From NCBI GenBank assembly GCA_030141605.1, contig JAQGDQ010000178.1, positions 319,001 through 383,000 on the forward strand: a stretch of DNA of 64,000 nucleotides, given 5' to 3'. Below the pieces are notes generated by a model, which saw only the letters and a list, made by a program, of their open reading frames with translations, had not been told where the DNA came from and searched no databases. The DNA comes from Tubiluchus corallicola (lineage: Eukaryota > Priapulida > Priapulimorpha > Priapulimorphida > Tubiluchidae). Positions 1 to 10,124 of this stretch are shown piece by piece; the first letter of the stretch is position 1; every line of letters begins with the position of its first letter. The position numbers and the translations under genes are program-made.

Positions 1-173
1 ATTGTATACAGAGAAATAAAACAGTTTTATAGCTGAAATTTAGTAAGTACTTTGAATGACATTTTAATTAAATATTTTAGAAAAGAATGTAATAATACGG
101 CTGTCCAAAGGATAAATACTTGTACAATAATGCTATTGATAATTATGATTAATTATAACGAACTAATAATCAG

Positions 174-355
174 TTAACCAAATTGATGGAATTGGGAACT
201 TCACGACAGATTATGACGCACAATCATTATACCTGCACATTTGCCGCTGCCATGTTTTTGAGTATGACCACAACACGAAAGCACAAATTGCAGCATTCTC
301 GAACACACAGAAAAATGTTACCTCAAGTAATAGTTGCAACTTTGATGTGTACTAG
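174..355 (+). CDS. probable terminal exon of an unrecognised gene
   Basis: An open frame follows an acceptor-like CAG ending at 173 and runs, read with two leading bases, to a TAG stop at 353-355. It encodes about 59 residues, including the string HICRCHVFEYDHNTKAQIAA, which looks like ordinary protein rather than random translation. An AATAAA lies about 25 bases downstream, near 381, in TTAATAAAG, which fits the end of a gene. The longer ATG-initiated frame at 183-443 is a different frame and less protein-like. The rest of the gene would lie to the left of the window. I do not recognise the family. The splice acceptor has a poor pyrimidine tract, so the exon is tentative. Confidence 0.35.
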
Positions 356-639
356 AATGTGGAATGGTTTTGTCATTTTTGTTAATAAAGAAAGGAAAAA
401 ACTGAAACTTTTGTTATTAAAATTTTATGAAAAAATACTTTAAGAATATACATGTATTGTGTCCCTCTGCAAGAAGTGGCCCGGGTAAGATTTTCCGGAC
501 GCTAGATATTTTCTAAAAGTAGCCGGCAGTGGTGGGCATATTCGACCATTAGGAATCAGTTACTGTGGTTACTTAACCGCACGTCTCTGGCATTGGTTAC
601 TTTCCGGAGTAATCGAATACTAAATATTTTCTTTTACTA

Positions 640-850
640 TGTTCATCATTATCATCATAATCGTCATCATCATCATCATCATCAGATGCTCATTACATCT
701 ATTGTAGACATTGGGCAAGCAGAATTCTAAAATAAAACAAATCTGCCTTCAAACAGGTAAACACAGCAGTAATCCCGCAAAACAACTAGGCAATGTTATG
801 TCAGTGGCTTGTCAGCACCATTTCCATAGTGCCTTTGACACAAGTGACTT
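640..850 (+). repeat. dispersed CAT-headed repeat, copy 1
   Basis: A (CAT)n run is followed by a core with CATCTATTGTAGACATTGGG, then a stretch ending in GTGGCTTGTCAGCACCA. The same core occurs at about 3990-4135 and 4150-4295 (+) and at 11880-12065 (-). Length about 180 bp; no coding capacity. It lies about 630 bases upstream of the cadherin-like ORF. Probably a short non-autonomous interspersed repeat; class unknown. Confidence 0.7.
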
Positions 851-1471
851 TTTTGGTAATGAGTTTATAATAATTTGACATTTGAAAACTCCAGAAAGAG
901 TTCGAGTTTGAAAAGCCAAGTAAAGATGACAAAGTCGGAAATGCTCTTTGGGAACAAACAAACGTCTTATTTTAAGTATGTGAAGGAAAAATATTGAGTC
1001 AATTATGAGGAATTATTTGAGTTAAATACAGGCAATTTTTATGTACATTTGAGTAGAAGCGGCTATGCCATGCATTTTTGAATTAGTTAAGCGGTTGAAT
1101 CTATTAACCGTTAGCCTACTGTACAAATATACATATATATTCGATTCAATATAAGATTCCATGCTATAGCCCTATAGAAAATGTTAAACAATGTTATATT
1201 GTTGCTAATTGTGTGTAGGCTTATTGTTCTATACCTATACAGAATTGGAAGTCATTTTCACAGCATCGTGTGCTGTTAAACAATGCGAAGCAGCTGAACA
1301 GGAATGGAATGTCTCCCTGGGTAGCTTTCAACTAAGCACAAATTTGGAGGAGAATTAAAAAAGTGGGAAAAGGAGGATATCACAAGACGATGCAGAATGG
1401 ATCACTTGAGCTGGAATGCTGATTTGACATACTTTGCATTACTCAAAGCAGCATTCTTTATTTAAGACAAA
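850..1471. other. 5' flank of the cadherin-like gene
   Basis: No coding signal. The last 100 or so bases before the ATG (from about 1385) match the flank upstream of the inverted pseudogene copy at 11394-11500, so the duplication included the 5' flank. No clear TATA box or CpG-rich promoter was recognised. Confidence 0.5.
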
Positions 1472-3409
1472 ATGCATTTCATCGTTCATGATCGTGTTTG
1501 CCGTACTTTCACTGGCAAAGCTGTGGCCAGTATTTTGCACAATATTGTACTTATCACGATAGTTTTTCTTGGTTTTGTAGTCCTGGCTTCTTCAGCAATA
1601 GATATAACTCGGTGCAATGATATAATGAAATCGCAGTATTATTTAACTGTTATGGACAATCGTGAGCCTATGAAAGATGTTACTAAGTTCTACGGTATAA
1701 ATGATGGTATTGTTTTCTTCTTTGTAAGATTCGAATTAGTGGAAGACCCAGCACGACTGATTGGTTTGGGAAGCTCAGGGAATGACAATTTCACATACGC
1801 ATTCAATTTATATATTAAAAGGTCTGTAAAAGACTATCTCAGAGAACAAGATGACCAACCCTTAAACTGGACGGCAATAGTCAAATGCTCTTCAAAGTTT
1901 GCACACCGCGATCAATTGAACATAAAAATTAAAGTTACTATAGAATCAGCGAATGAACACAAACCAAGAGCAGCATCAGACACGCCAGATAGATATCCTG
2001 TTTCGGAAGAAACTAAGATTGGAACAATGTTAGCAAGTTTTGTGGTGCTAGATGATGATGATACTGCCCCAAACTATTATTTTTCAACGTGTTCCATCAA
2101 GGGCAATAATTCCAAATTTGCAGCGAAAGCAAAAAGCGGTACCAACAATTGTGAGATTTTCTTGAGCAAGAAACTAGATTATGAGCAGCAGTCGCTGTAT
2201 AAGGTCGAAGTTGCGATGCGTGATGCAGGTGTTGTTCCAAAAGAAGGCACACATGTATTCACTTTCGATGTAGCAGATGTCCATTTCAATCCTGTATTTG
2301 ATGCAGAAATGTATTACGCCACTATAAAAGACAATGACCCAGTAGGGACGATAATAAATGTCCAGCCAAACAGAATTTCTGCTGTCGACGGTGAATCGGG
2401 CAAAAGTGATGAACACATAAGATACAGCCTGGTAATTGGAGGTAAACCTTTTCAGTTTGTCAATGCAGACAATAAAGAAACGCCAGAGGAACGTGTAGGG
2501 GACATAAAAATAATAGGAAAGATAACAGAACTCGAGTATTTCATGCCAGTCAAAGCCACTTACGTGAAGGATGGCGAACCCGAGTACTACACTGCAATGA
2601 CAGGCATACACATTACAGTGCAAATTCAAGGCCCACCCCCTGGATTTACTCAAAATTTGTACAAAGCTACAGTTGTGGAAAGTGTTCCTGTAGGACGGAG
2701 CGTATTGGTTGTCCAAACCGAAGATTTATCCCGGACAAACATCCCGGAGTTTTCTTATAGTCTGAAGACGAAGACTGGCAAATCAGTAAGTGAGTTTACA
2801 GTGGACGGCTATGGTATAATAACAGTTACGGAAAACCTGACTCCAGGAGTCCATGTTTTTGTTGCAGTGGCTGCAAATGCTGATGGGTCGAGGGAGGCTG
2901 ACATTGAGGTGACCGTTTTGGCAGAAATTAATGAGAATCCAAAGTTCTCAAAGGACTTTTATGATTTCCAATTTGCGAAAAACGTTTCGGCCGATAATGA
3001 CATTACAAATGTAGTAAGAGCAACACCTGCAGATGTCGTTAAGTTTAGAATGCTTACTATGCACGAGTACTTTGTCATCGAGTCTCGAAAGCAGGGAATC
3101 GGCGTCATTACAGGCACGGATATGATAAAAACTTTGCCGTGGGGAAAGTACAGTTTAGTTGTCCTTGCCTGCATAGATGGAAATGTAGCAATTGGTGAGG
3201 ATGAGTTGTGCAGTGCAGTTGAAGTAGAGGCCAATATAATAAAAGAGATCGATAGTGGTTGGATAGAGGCACTGCGTGATGATTCAACGACTAGCTACAG
3301 CATGAACGAAGTTCTCATACTTGTAGCTTTTGCTTTGGTTCTGTTTGGCATCGTATGCATCCTAATCTACATGATTATTATGCAGCAGCGATACAAAATG
3401 GGAACCTGA
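1472..3409 (+). CDS. intronless cadherin-like single-pass membrane protein
   Basis: This 645-residue open frame has no introns. A hydrophobic stretch at about residues 22-42 should act as signal peptide. A second one at about 608-632 is a membrane anchor followed by only about 10 cytoplasmic residues, so no catenin-binding tail is possible. Between them are about four to five degenerate cadherin repeats. The pattern LDYEQQSLYKVEVAMRDAG followed by VADVHFNPVFDAEMYYATI is the cadherin LDRE...Y.L.V.A.DAG...DVNDNxPxF...Y signature with calcium ligands partly lost; further linkers read ANEHKP and INENPKF. It likely acts at the cell surface in adhesion or recognition; calcium dependence is doubtful. 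The ATG at 1472 is the first in frame and precedes the signal sequence. A polyadenylation signal AATAAA is at 3716-3721. A broken inverted copy lies at 10.1-11.4 kb. Cadherin assignment rests on motifs only. Confidence 0.75.
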   Translation: MHFIVHDRVCRTFTGKAVASILHNIVLITIVFLGFVVLASSAIDITRCNDIMKSQYYLTVMDNREPMKDVTKFYGINDGIVFFFVRFELVEDPARLIGLGSSGNDNFTYAFNLYIKRSVKDYLREQDDQPLNWTAIVKCSSKFAHRDQLNIKIKVTIESANEHKPRAASDTPDRYPVSEETKIGTMLASFVVLDDDDTAPNYYFSTCSIKGNNSKFAAKAKSGTNNCEIFLSKKLDYEQQSLYKVEVAMRDAGVVPKEGTHVFTFDVADVHFNPVFDAEMYYATIKDNDPVGTIINVQPNRISAVDGESGKSDEHIRYSLVIGGKPFQFVNADNKETPEERVGDIKIIGKITELEYFMPVKATYVKDGEPEYYTAMTGIHITVQIQGPPPGFTQNLYKATVVESVPVGRSVLVVQTEDLSRTNIPEFSYSLKTKTGKSVSEFTVDGYGIITVTENLTPGVHVFVAVAANADGSREADIEVTVLAEINENPKFSKDFYDFQFAKNVSADNDITNVVRATPADVVKFRMLTMHEYFVIESRKQGIGVITGTDMIKTLPWGKYSLVVLACIDGNVAIGEDELCSAVEVEANIIKEIDSGWIEALRDDSTTSYSMNEVLILVAFALVLFGIVCILIYMIIMQQRYKMGT

Positions 3410-3819
3410 CTCTAGTAGTCTATTGTTTGCTGCCAACTTCAATAATTGTTACCTTTGAATGTTATAATTATTTTTTTACTCACAATTTTCTTTCTGTTAC
3501 TTTTTTAAGAGAACGTTTTAATTTTTTTCTTGCACATTTTGCTATTTGTTTTCTTTTTTCAAAGGAATCTTATAATTTTTTCATGCATGCTTTTCTGTCA
3601 GTTATCTTTTTTTAAAGGAATGTTCTAATTTTTCTGCACAGTTTTTAGTCTTGTATCTTTTTTTAAAAAATGTTATGTTGCATTTTAAACTTGTACTGTA
3701 CTTGTACTGATACACAATAAAATTCTATAAAAGTATTTTTTATGGAAGAGTGTAATTTTTGACAAAGTTCCAGGTAGTCAGAATATGAACGAAATATAAG
3801 ATAACAAATTAAAGAAATT

Positions 3820-4410
3820 AAAGATAACAATACGTATCACTAACTATCGATTATCATATCAATACTAAAATTTTTTTATCGTTGTCGTATCTATATTTGT
3901 CTAGAATACCCTCATCACTTTGAATTTAGTACGAATCGCTTTCTTTTATAAAAGAGTTTTTCTTTGCTTGTCAGCATCACTTCTGTTTCAATATCGTCAT
4001 CATATGCCCATCACATCTATTGTAGACATTGGGCAGACAGGATTCTAAAATAAAAGAATTCTGTCCTAGACAGGTAAACGCAGCACTAATCCAGCAAGAA
4101 ACTAGACACTGCTATGCCATTGGCTTGTCAGCACCACTTCCATTTCAATATCATCATCATATGCCCAACACATCTATTGTAGACATTGGGCAGGCAGGAT
4201 TCTAAAATAAAAGAAACCTGCCCTAGACAGGTAAACGCAGCAGTAATCCAGCAAGAAACTAGACACTGTTAGACCAGTGGCTTATCAGCACCACTTCCGA
4301 TTAAGGACCACTACCGATTCCGTTTCAATAAAGACTCAGTCATTGTTGCTACAATAGCGTCAGTCTTCAGTCAGTTTAATAACATGCGTGCATGACAAGT
4401 GCCCTATTTT
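3820..4410 (+). repeat. composite dispersed repeat with two tandem CAT-headed cores
   Basis: The segment 3820-3975 (including TTTAGTACGAATCGCTTTC and a TATCGAT-rich part) recurs inverted at about 12120-12300. The two following cores, at about 3990-4135 and 4150-4295, are tandem copies of the repeat at 640-850. The tail 4290-4410 (TTCAGTCAGTTTAATAACAT) recurs inverted at about 11825-11900. The whole element therefore exists twice in the window in opposite orientation, with one core here and one lost or never gained there. No ORF. Class unknown. Confidence 0.7.
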
Positions 4411-4428
4411 AGAGGCATTTTCCCAGTT

Positions 4429-5137
4429 ATGCACTGACATAAATAAACTCACATGAATAGAAATGCATTAACTTCGCAAAACTCAAATCCAGCCGGACAG
4501 GAAAAACACTTTTGAGTTAGGCAATGTTGACCATTTCGCAGTATGAAACATCTAAAGTCTCCTCTAGATGAAAAGATAAATAGAAGGTGGAAAATCAACC
4601 CTTCTATACACAATCGAGAAGATTTGATGACAGTTGCATAAATAGTAACAAATTATGTAGTGAAACACGATTTTTGATGTTACAAAAGGACAAGTACACA
4701 ACACTGTTAAACAATATGACAGTGTGGCTACCAAAGTTTTGCAGTTTGTATGTAGTTCAATTATTCAATCAGCCGGAAGACGATACTGTTTTTGAGATGT
4801 AGTAAACTTTATTTTTCTAGAGTATAAATTGCATTTTTGAGTAGGGCAAGGTAAATTACATGTATTTTGATTAAATGGACCATATTTTTAATTCAAGTTA
4901 TATATTTTGAGTCTAGCGATGTTTTTTGTAGGAAAAATGAAAGATTTCTTCTTCTGTTCTGCTGAAATTCTTTGAGTTAGGAGAAAGAATGGGATATGCG
5001 ATTTTGAGTTATACTGAGTTTACTGTAGTCTTGAAATCTTGAATAACATACTTCTAAAAGTCTTTGGCAACATATTAGAAGGCCGAAAAATAGATAAGAT
5101 AAGTAGAAGGCAGAAAATCAACCCTTCTATACAAAAA
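4429..5137 (+). repeat. 0.7-kb direct repeat, copy 1
   Basis: About 709 bases nearly identical to 7257-7963, differing by a three-base indel and a few substitutions. It carries a 71-codon ORF (4587-4802) duplicated almost unchanged in copy 2; no known domain. Both ends of the inner part carry a shared sub-repeat (about 4585-4700 and 5105-5222 here), beginning with a small hairpin TAGAAGG...CCTTCTA. Looks like a recently moved or duplicated repeat unit; no terminal inverted repeats or target duplication were found. Confidence 0.8.
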
Positions 5138-5225
5138 TGACGAAATTTGATGACAATTACATAAATAATAACAAATTGTGTAGTGAAACACGAGTTTTTA
5201 ATGTCCAAAAGGACACTTGCTGTTG
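5100..5225 (+). repeat. sub-repeat related to 4580-4700
   Basis: About 120 bases (GAAAATCAACCCTTCTATAC, then a stretch with GTGTAGTGAAACACGA) repeat the segment at 4580-4700 at about 520 bases spacing with moderate divergence. Copy 2 of the 0.7-kb repeat stops just inside this sub-repeat, at 7963. Confidence 0.65.
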
Positions 5226-5274
5226 TTGTCATTGTTGCCGCCGTGTAGCAGCAAGTCAGCTAGTTTACGTACAA

Positions 5275-5550
5275 CTTGAAAGAAAAACACAACAAAGATG
5301 TCAAAAATGTCACAAGGTCATCAACTAAAGGTCACAAATTTTGCGAGGTCAATGTCGTCAACTGAACAACATCAAATGTACCAGGTAAAGGTTGCCAGCT
5401 AAAGGTTGTGAAATTTTACAAGCTCAGCATTGCGAACTAAAGGTCACGAAATTTTACGAGGTCAAAGTCATTAAATAATTTTCACAAAATTTTATCGGTC
5501 ATTTGCGAGGTCAAGGTCGTTAACTAAAGGTTATTCATTGATTTATTTTC
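5275..5550 (+). repeat. degenerate tandem repeat rich in AGGTCA hexamers
   Basis: About four degenerate units of roughly 60-70 bases with the consensus ACTAAAGGTCACGAAATTTT followed by GCGAGGTCAAGGTCG. AGGTCA occurs about six times on the plus strand. This hexamer is the nuclear-receptor half-site. The array directly precedes the exon at 5562. A regulatory role is only a possibility; the hexamers may just come with the repeat. Confidence 0.5.
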
Positions 5551-5561
5551 ATGTATTTCAG

Positions 5562-5743
5562 GAATGGATATGAAAACTCCGCTATCCTTCGACTTCTTTC
5601 AAGTCTTTCGTACGGCATTTACAATCGAGAAGACGCAAGTGTCCAGCTGAGTGCTGTTGACATGCACTCTCTTGTGATCAGTCATTCCTTATTTCTGCAT
5701 GTAATGCAAGACGGGTCAGAAGAAGTAAAATCAGATGTTAAAG
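5562..5743 (+). CDS. internal exon, possibly URB1-like nucleolar protein
   Basis: The exon has an acceptor TTTCAG at 5556-5561 and a donor AAAG|GTGATG after 5743. It enters in phase 2 and leaves in phase 1, with about 60 open codons. The peptide includes VDMHSLVISHSLFLHVMQ. From memory this resembles a stretch of the nucleolar pre-ribosomal protein URB1/Npa1 (helical-repeat scaffold for 60S ribosome assembly), but I cannot run the comparison. The exon at 9821 is on the same strand and may belong to the same gene. The phases do not join directly, so intermediate exons must exist or the gene is broken here. Confidence 0.4.
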
Positions 5744-5830
5744 GTGATGTGCCCATATATATTTTCTTTGTTTTTCTCTTCTCTCTTTTCTCTTTCTTCT
5801 TTTTTATTCTTTTCTGTTGGCGAAAATATA

Positions 5831-6491
5831 CAATAAGTCCTCGCTTAACGATGCTAATGCACTTCAGCAAAATGATACGTTAAGTGAAACATCGTTAAGC
5901 AAAACCAAGCCTTCCGTAGAAGGTAATGTAAAAGAATTTATATACCTTCCAGAAGGAAAAATCAATGCTGCTTAAATCATACGCATCAGACGTTTAATAC
6001 ATATTTCTACCTCTTACTTTCTTTCTATTTGCTTAAAACACTTTATCTTTCTTACAATGTGCATTGTGAAAGTCATGCCCTGCATAAAGTGACCTTGAGA
6101 CAATTTTAGGTAGTACTAATCGGTTGTTATAGCAAAAAGTTGCAGACAAAATTCCTTAGCATGAAGTTTAAACTCGCCTGGAAATGTATAAATCGGCAAA
6201 TAGATCTCATATGATACAAATGGCTAGAATTTAGTATGCAGTCAGTCAGGAAGCAGAAACATGCACGAGAATTGCACTGTTTAGGTTGCTAATGCATTTT
6301 TGAAACAAAATAATGCACTTTGTGCGACTTTTATGCTTTAAATTAGGAAAAAAGTTGTTGGTAAAATAAAAAATGGCTGTGAGTCAAGCAAAAATTGTCA
6401 TTAAAATGAAACGTGCATCGTAAAGTGAGAAAAAGGCGTCGTTAAAACGAAAAGTCGATAAATGGGGAAGTCGTTAAGCGAGGACTTACTG
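5831..6491 (+). mobile_element. Tc1/mariner-pogo-type MITE, full-length copy 1
   Basis: A 661-bp element bounded by TA dinucleotides. Left end CAATAAGTCCTCGCTTAACG; right end is the inverted complement (GTTAAGCGAGGACTTACTG). The interior has no ORF. The TA flanks and short TIRs fit the Tc1/mariner superfamily, likely a non-autonomous pogo/Tigger-like element. Related copies: 27627-28299 (full length) and 60092-60372 (half). Confidence 0.8.
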
Positions 6492-6982
6492 TATAGCTAT
6501 ACTGTATGGGACATTGCTAATGTGGTAATTAATGTTTATACCATTTTTATGGTGAATTTATGGTAATGATTTTATCAACACGTTTAGTGGTTTCTGGCAC
6601 TGTGTTTAAGTTGCTTGTTTTAAAGATAGTAAAGATAATTATTTTACCTCACATTTTATTTTTGGTTTTCCATTTTTTAATTTTGGTTATTTGCCCCAAA
6701 TATGCTAAACCATTGGAAACTTGATTTTTGGTTTGACCAGTTAATTTATGAAATTATCTGATCTATAATCATATTCATAACCGTAACCAATATGTTTTAT
6801 CTGTTAAACAAGCAAACAGAAATTTTTAGTTAAACAGGTTCAACATTAATTAACTTTAATTTTGCAAAAAATAAGAAAAACAAAGTAGTAAATAGGTGCA
6901 TCTTTGCCTCCTTGTCTGGCTAAGACCATTATGGATTCGCGATTTACATTTTTCACGGTGTAAACCTTAAAATTTAATCCAG

Positions 6983-7037
6983 CTCAAGTTTCTAGAGGAA
7001 TTTTTAACCAACAAACTCTTCACACCTGTACAGTCAG
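6983..7037 (+). CDS. candidate short exon
   Basis: Acceptor ATCCAG at 6977-6982 and an ideal donor CAG|GTAAGT after 7037. Read in phase 0 it gives LKFLEEFLTNKLFTPVQS. It lies between the 5562 and 9821 exons on the same strand and could belong to that gene. It is too short to assign, and its phase does not match the upstream exon directly. Confidence 0.25.
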
Positions 7038-7256
7038 GTAAGTCAGGTACCTTGGGTCATGTGACATTCAACCTGCTGGAGCAAGACATATTTCAAAGTA
7101 AGCTCCAAGAGATGGAGCCACGATTTAAAGAATTCGTTTTGCCTTACTTATCTTACTGTTGCGTAAATACTGTATTGATTAGAAATTAAAAAGTTTTTCT
7201 CCCTGTTGCTCAGTATCATAAAATTTGTGAATTATTTTCATTATAAACTCATTCAA

Positions 7257-7963
7257 ATGCACTGACATAAATAAACTCACATGAATAGAAATGCATTAAC
7301 TTCGCAAAACTCAAATCCAGCCGGACAGGAAAAACACTTTTGAGTTAGGCAATGTTGACCATTTTGCAGTATGAAACATCTAAAGTCTCCTCTAGATGAA
7401 AAGATAAATAGAAGGTGGAAAATCAACCCTTCTATACACAATCGAGAAGATTTGATGACAGTTGCATAAATAGTAACAAATTATGTAGTGAAACACGATT
7501 TTTGATGTTACAAAAGGACAAGTACACAACACTGTTAAACAATATGACAGTGTGGCTACCAAAGTTTTGCAGTTTGTATGTAGTTCAATTATTCAATCAG
7601 CCGGAAGACGATACTGTTTTTGAGTTGTAGTAAACTTTATTTTTCTAGAGTATAAATTGCATTTTTGAGTAGGGCAAGGTAAATTACATGTATTTTGATT
7701 AAATGGACCATATTTTTAATTCAAGTTATATATTTTGAGTCTAGCGATGTTTTTTGTAGGAAAAATGAAAGATTTCTTCTGTTCTGCTGAAATTCTTTGA
7801 GTTAGGAGAAAGAATGGGATATGCGATTTTGAGTTATACTGAGTTTACTGTAGTCTTGAAATCTTGAATAACATACTTCTAAAAGTCTTTGGCGACATAT
7901 TAGAAGGCCGAAAAATAGATAAGATAAATAGAAGGCAGAAAATCAACCCTTCTATACAAAAAA
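7257..7963 (+). repeat. 0.7-kb direct repeat, copy 2
   Basis: Nearly identical to 4429-5137, including the 71-codon ORF (7415-7630). It begins at ATGCACTGACATAAATAAAC and ends at TTCTATACAAAAA. The very high identity implies a recent event. Confidence 0.8.
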
Positions 7964-9820
7964 GTTCCAGCAATCAATGATGATTGGTCAAAGGTTAAGT
8001 GTACTAGACAACGCATTTGTGTACACCTGGCAACGCCTCACACCACATGCTTTTGTAATAGTAACAGTTTTAACTGCTAGCTAGAACCTTACCTAGTTCA
8101 TTTTTTCTTGTTCCCAAGCAAGATCTTGCTAGAAAGTCACTCTACGCACAGACTTATGCATAGTTAAGTCCATGTAAAACATCTGACGTTACTGAACTAG
8201 TCTGGCAGATGGCTGTGCTTTACCCACATATCACGTGAAGGTTGTAGTTAAGATGCGTTGCTTTGGTACACTTTGTCTTTGACCTACAGCAACTGTGTGT
8301 GCACACAAAGAAACTGTGAAAAGACTTATTAATGATAACAGTTTATAAAGTAGCCTTTTTATATAGGTCCTAGCTTTGCAGCTTTGAGCGCTAGGTGGCA
8401 GGCCGTCACTTTGTTTACATCCCGTACATCAGTGTAAACACGTGTATATCTCTATGTATAAAAATATAGAATCAATTGTGCGTAGTTATTTGAGTCATTT
8501 GCAGACAGTTTTTATATACTTTTGAGTAGGAGCGGCCAGTACTTAGGCGTTTTTGAGACAATTAGGTATCATGTATCCTTGATAGTTGGGTATTTTAAAT
8601 TATGCATGAAACAAGGTAATTGATATTTTAAGTACATTTAGAGGCTCTCTATGGTCACAAAATTGCAATTTGTTGCTGGCTCCAAGGGGGCTTTTCCCCT
8701 CAACCCCATTGGGAGCCTAGGTGGCCCCAAAACCCTCAGCCTGTTTCACAGTTTTTTGCAATTTGTCATTCTCATCCCTGAAAATGATTGCAAAATGAAG
8801 CATGTGTCATGAACTAACTACAACCGTTTCGTTCGTCTAGACTTTATTCTAGCAAAGTATTCTGTTACTTTGTTATTACTTAATTGACAGCACGCCCTAT
8901 ACTAGACATTCATGTGACAAGAATATATTATAATGATTTGATTTGGGGTAATTTGATTCTTAGTTCATATGGGCAATGGAATAGGTGGGAGAGCTGTTAC
9001 TGAATTAAACTTTGCCCCCACAATTATTAAGCCTGTTAGCTTTTTCAATCAAATAATCAAAAATTACAATCATTAACAAGTCACGAGGAATTATATTATA
9101 ACATCTATACTGGCAGGTACAATCACAGAATCAAATAACATAATTATTATCAATACTATAATTGCACTGTACTGAAACACAGCGGAACAATTAGCCTGGC
9201 TAGCCCACAGGTCTAAATGTTCAAGGTAGACCTGTCTTACACAGCTTAAATACAGAAAACTAGAACACTATTAATGTAAAAGGTCATTCAGAAGTAAATA
9301 AGTACAGTAAGATTAGAGGGAAATTTAAGCTTTATCAATGCTATAACAAGCCTAAAAAAGGGAGGGAATGAGATTAAAAAATTATGAAAGAGAGATGAGC
9401 AAGAAGACACAATATAATATCTAAAAGTCAAGTTAATCACTGCGAAGTAATTAAGGCGAACTTCGCGACTGTTCAGTCAGTCAACATTGACAAATGAATT
9501 GCAGAAATGCACGCTCATTTAAAAACGAGTGATGCAGGTTGATTCTGTAAAGACTCCATTGTTGGAAATTTTGAAAATCTGCTCCGTAGAGTGACTACTT
9601 TTCTTGTTCCTCCTTTATCGGCTCTGCCTCTGCTCTTTTCCACAACGGATAGCAGTAAAGTAGATTTATGCGTAGGACATTTTGCCTGTCGCTTAATTTT
9701 TTTTACAGTTTTGCAGTTTGCAGCAGGTTTTTGCAGCAGCAAATTGAAACAGTACAGGTTCACATACTAGGTACCATTTAGAATGTGATTGGAGAAACGT
9801 AACATTTATCTGTTCTGCAG
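7964..9820. other. non-coding stretch, probable intron
   Basis: No convincing exon. A 9515-9763 minus-strand frame is rich in Lys, Arg and Ser (KKIKRQAKCPTHKS), with no recognised domain; it was left unannotated. The region includes an AGGGGGC...CCCCATTGGG stretch at 8680-8710 and AT-rich sequence with no clear repeat. Confidence 0.3.
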
Positions 9821-9983
9821 GCCATTTGTTTGGGGCCCCGCGGCGGTGGAGCACTACTCGACAACGAAAACCCGAGAACCATCTGTTTTGACGTGGATGT
9901 GCATGGACGACGTGCTGGATCTGTTAGATGCCCACAAGTTGTTGGAATCGGCCATTAAATTTCCTCTACAGCGGCGACTGCTG
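9821..9983 (+). CDS. internal exon, possibly URB1-like
   Basis: Acceptor TTCTGCAG at 9813-9820 and donor CTG|GTATAA after 9983; 163 bases, entered in phase 2, left in phase 0. It is clearly richer in GC than its surroundings. The peptide starts PFVWGPAAVEHYSTTKT and ends KFPLQRRLL. The WGPAAVEHY...VLDLLD...FPLQRRL pattern recalls URB1/Npa1 from memory; this is not verified. The next exons are not visible: the truncated cadherin pseudogene starts about 130 bases downstream, in opposite orientation. Confidence 0.5.
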
Positions 9984-10124
9984 GTATAAACATTTTTATT
10001 GAAAATTGCAATCGAATTATTCTTACCTGGGAAATGACACCCTGCTACCTGCTTATGAGTTTTTTCTCCTGCTGCTTATCTGTGGAACGCTTGAGCATGG
10101 AAATCAGAAAACTGTTTTTTTTTG

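Noticed and set aside
183-443. 86-codon ATG-initiated ORF
   Set aside because: The overlapping frame 174-355 looks more protein-like and is followed by a poly(A) signal; this frame runs through that signal.
4587-7630. Duplicated 71-codon ORFs (4587-4802 and 7415-7630) as genes
   Set aside because: They lie inside a recently copied repeat; identity reflects the copying, and the peptide has no domain or splice context.
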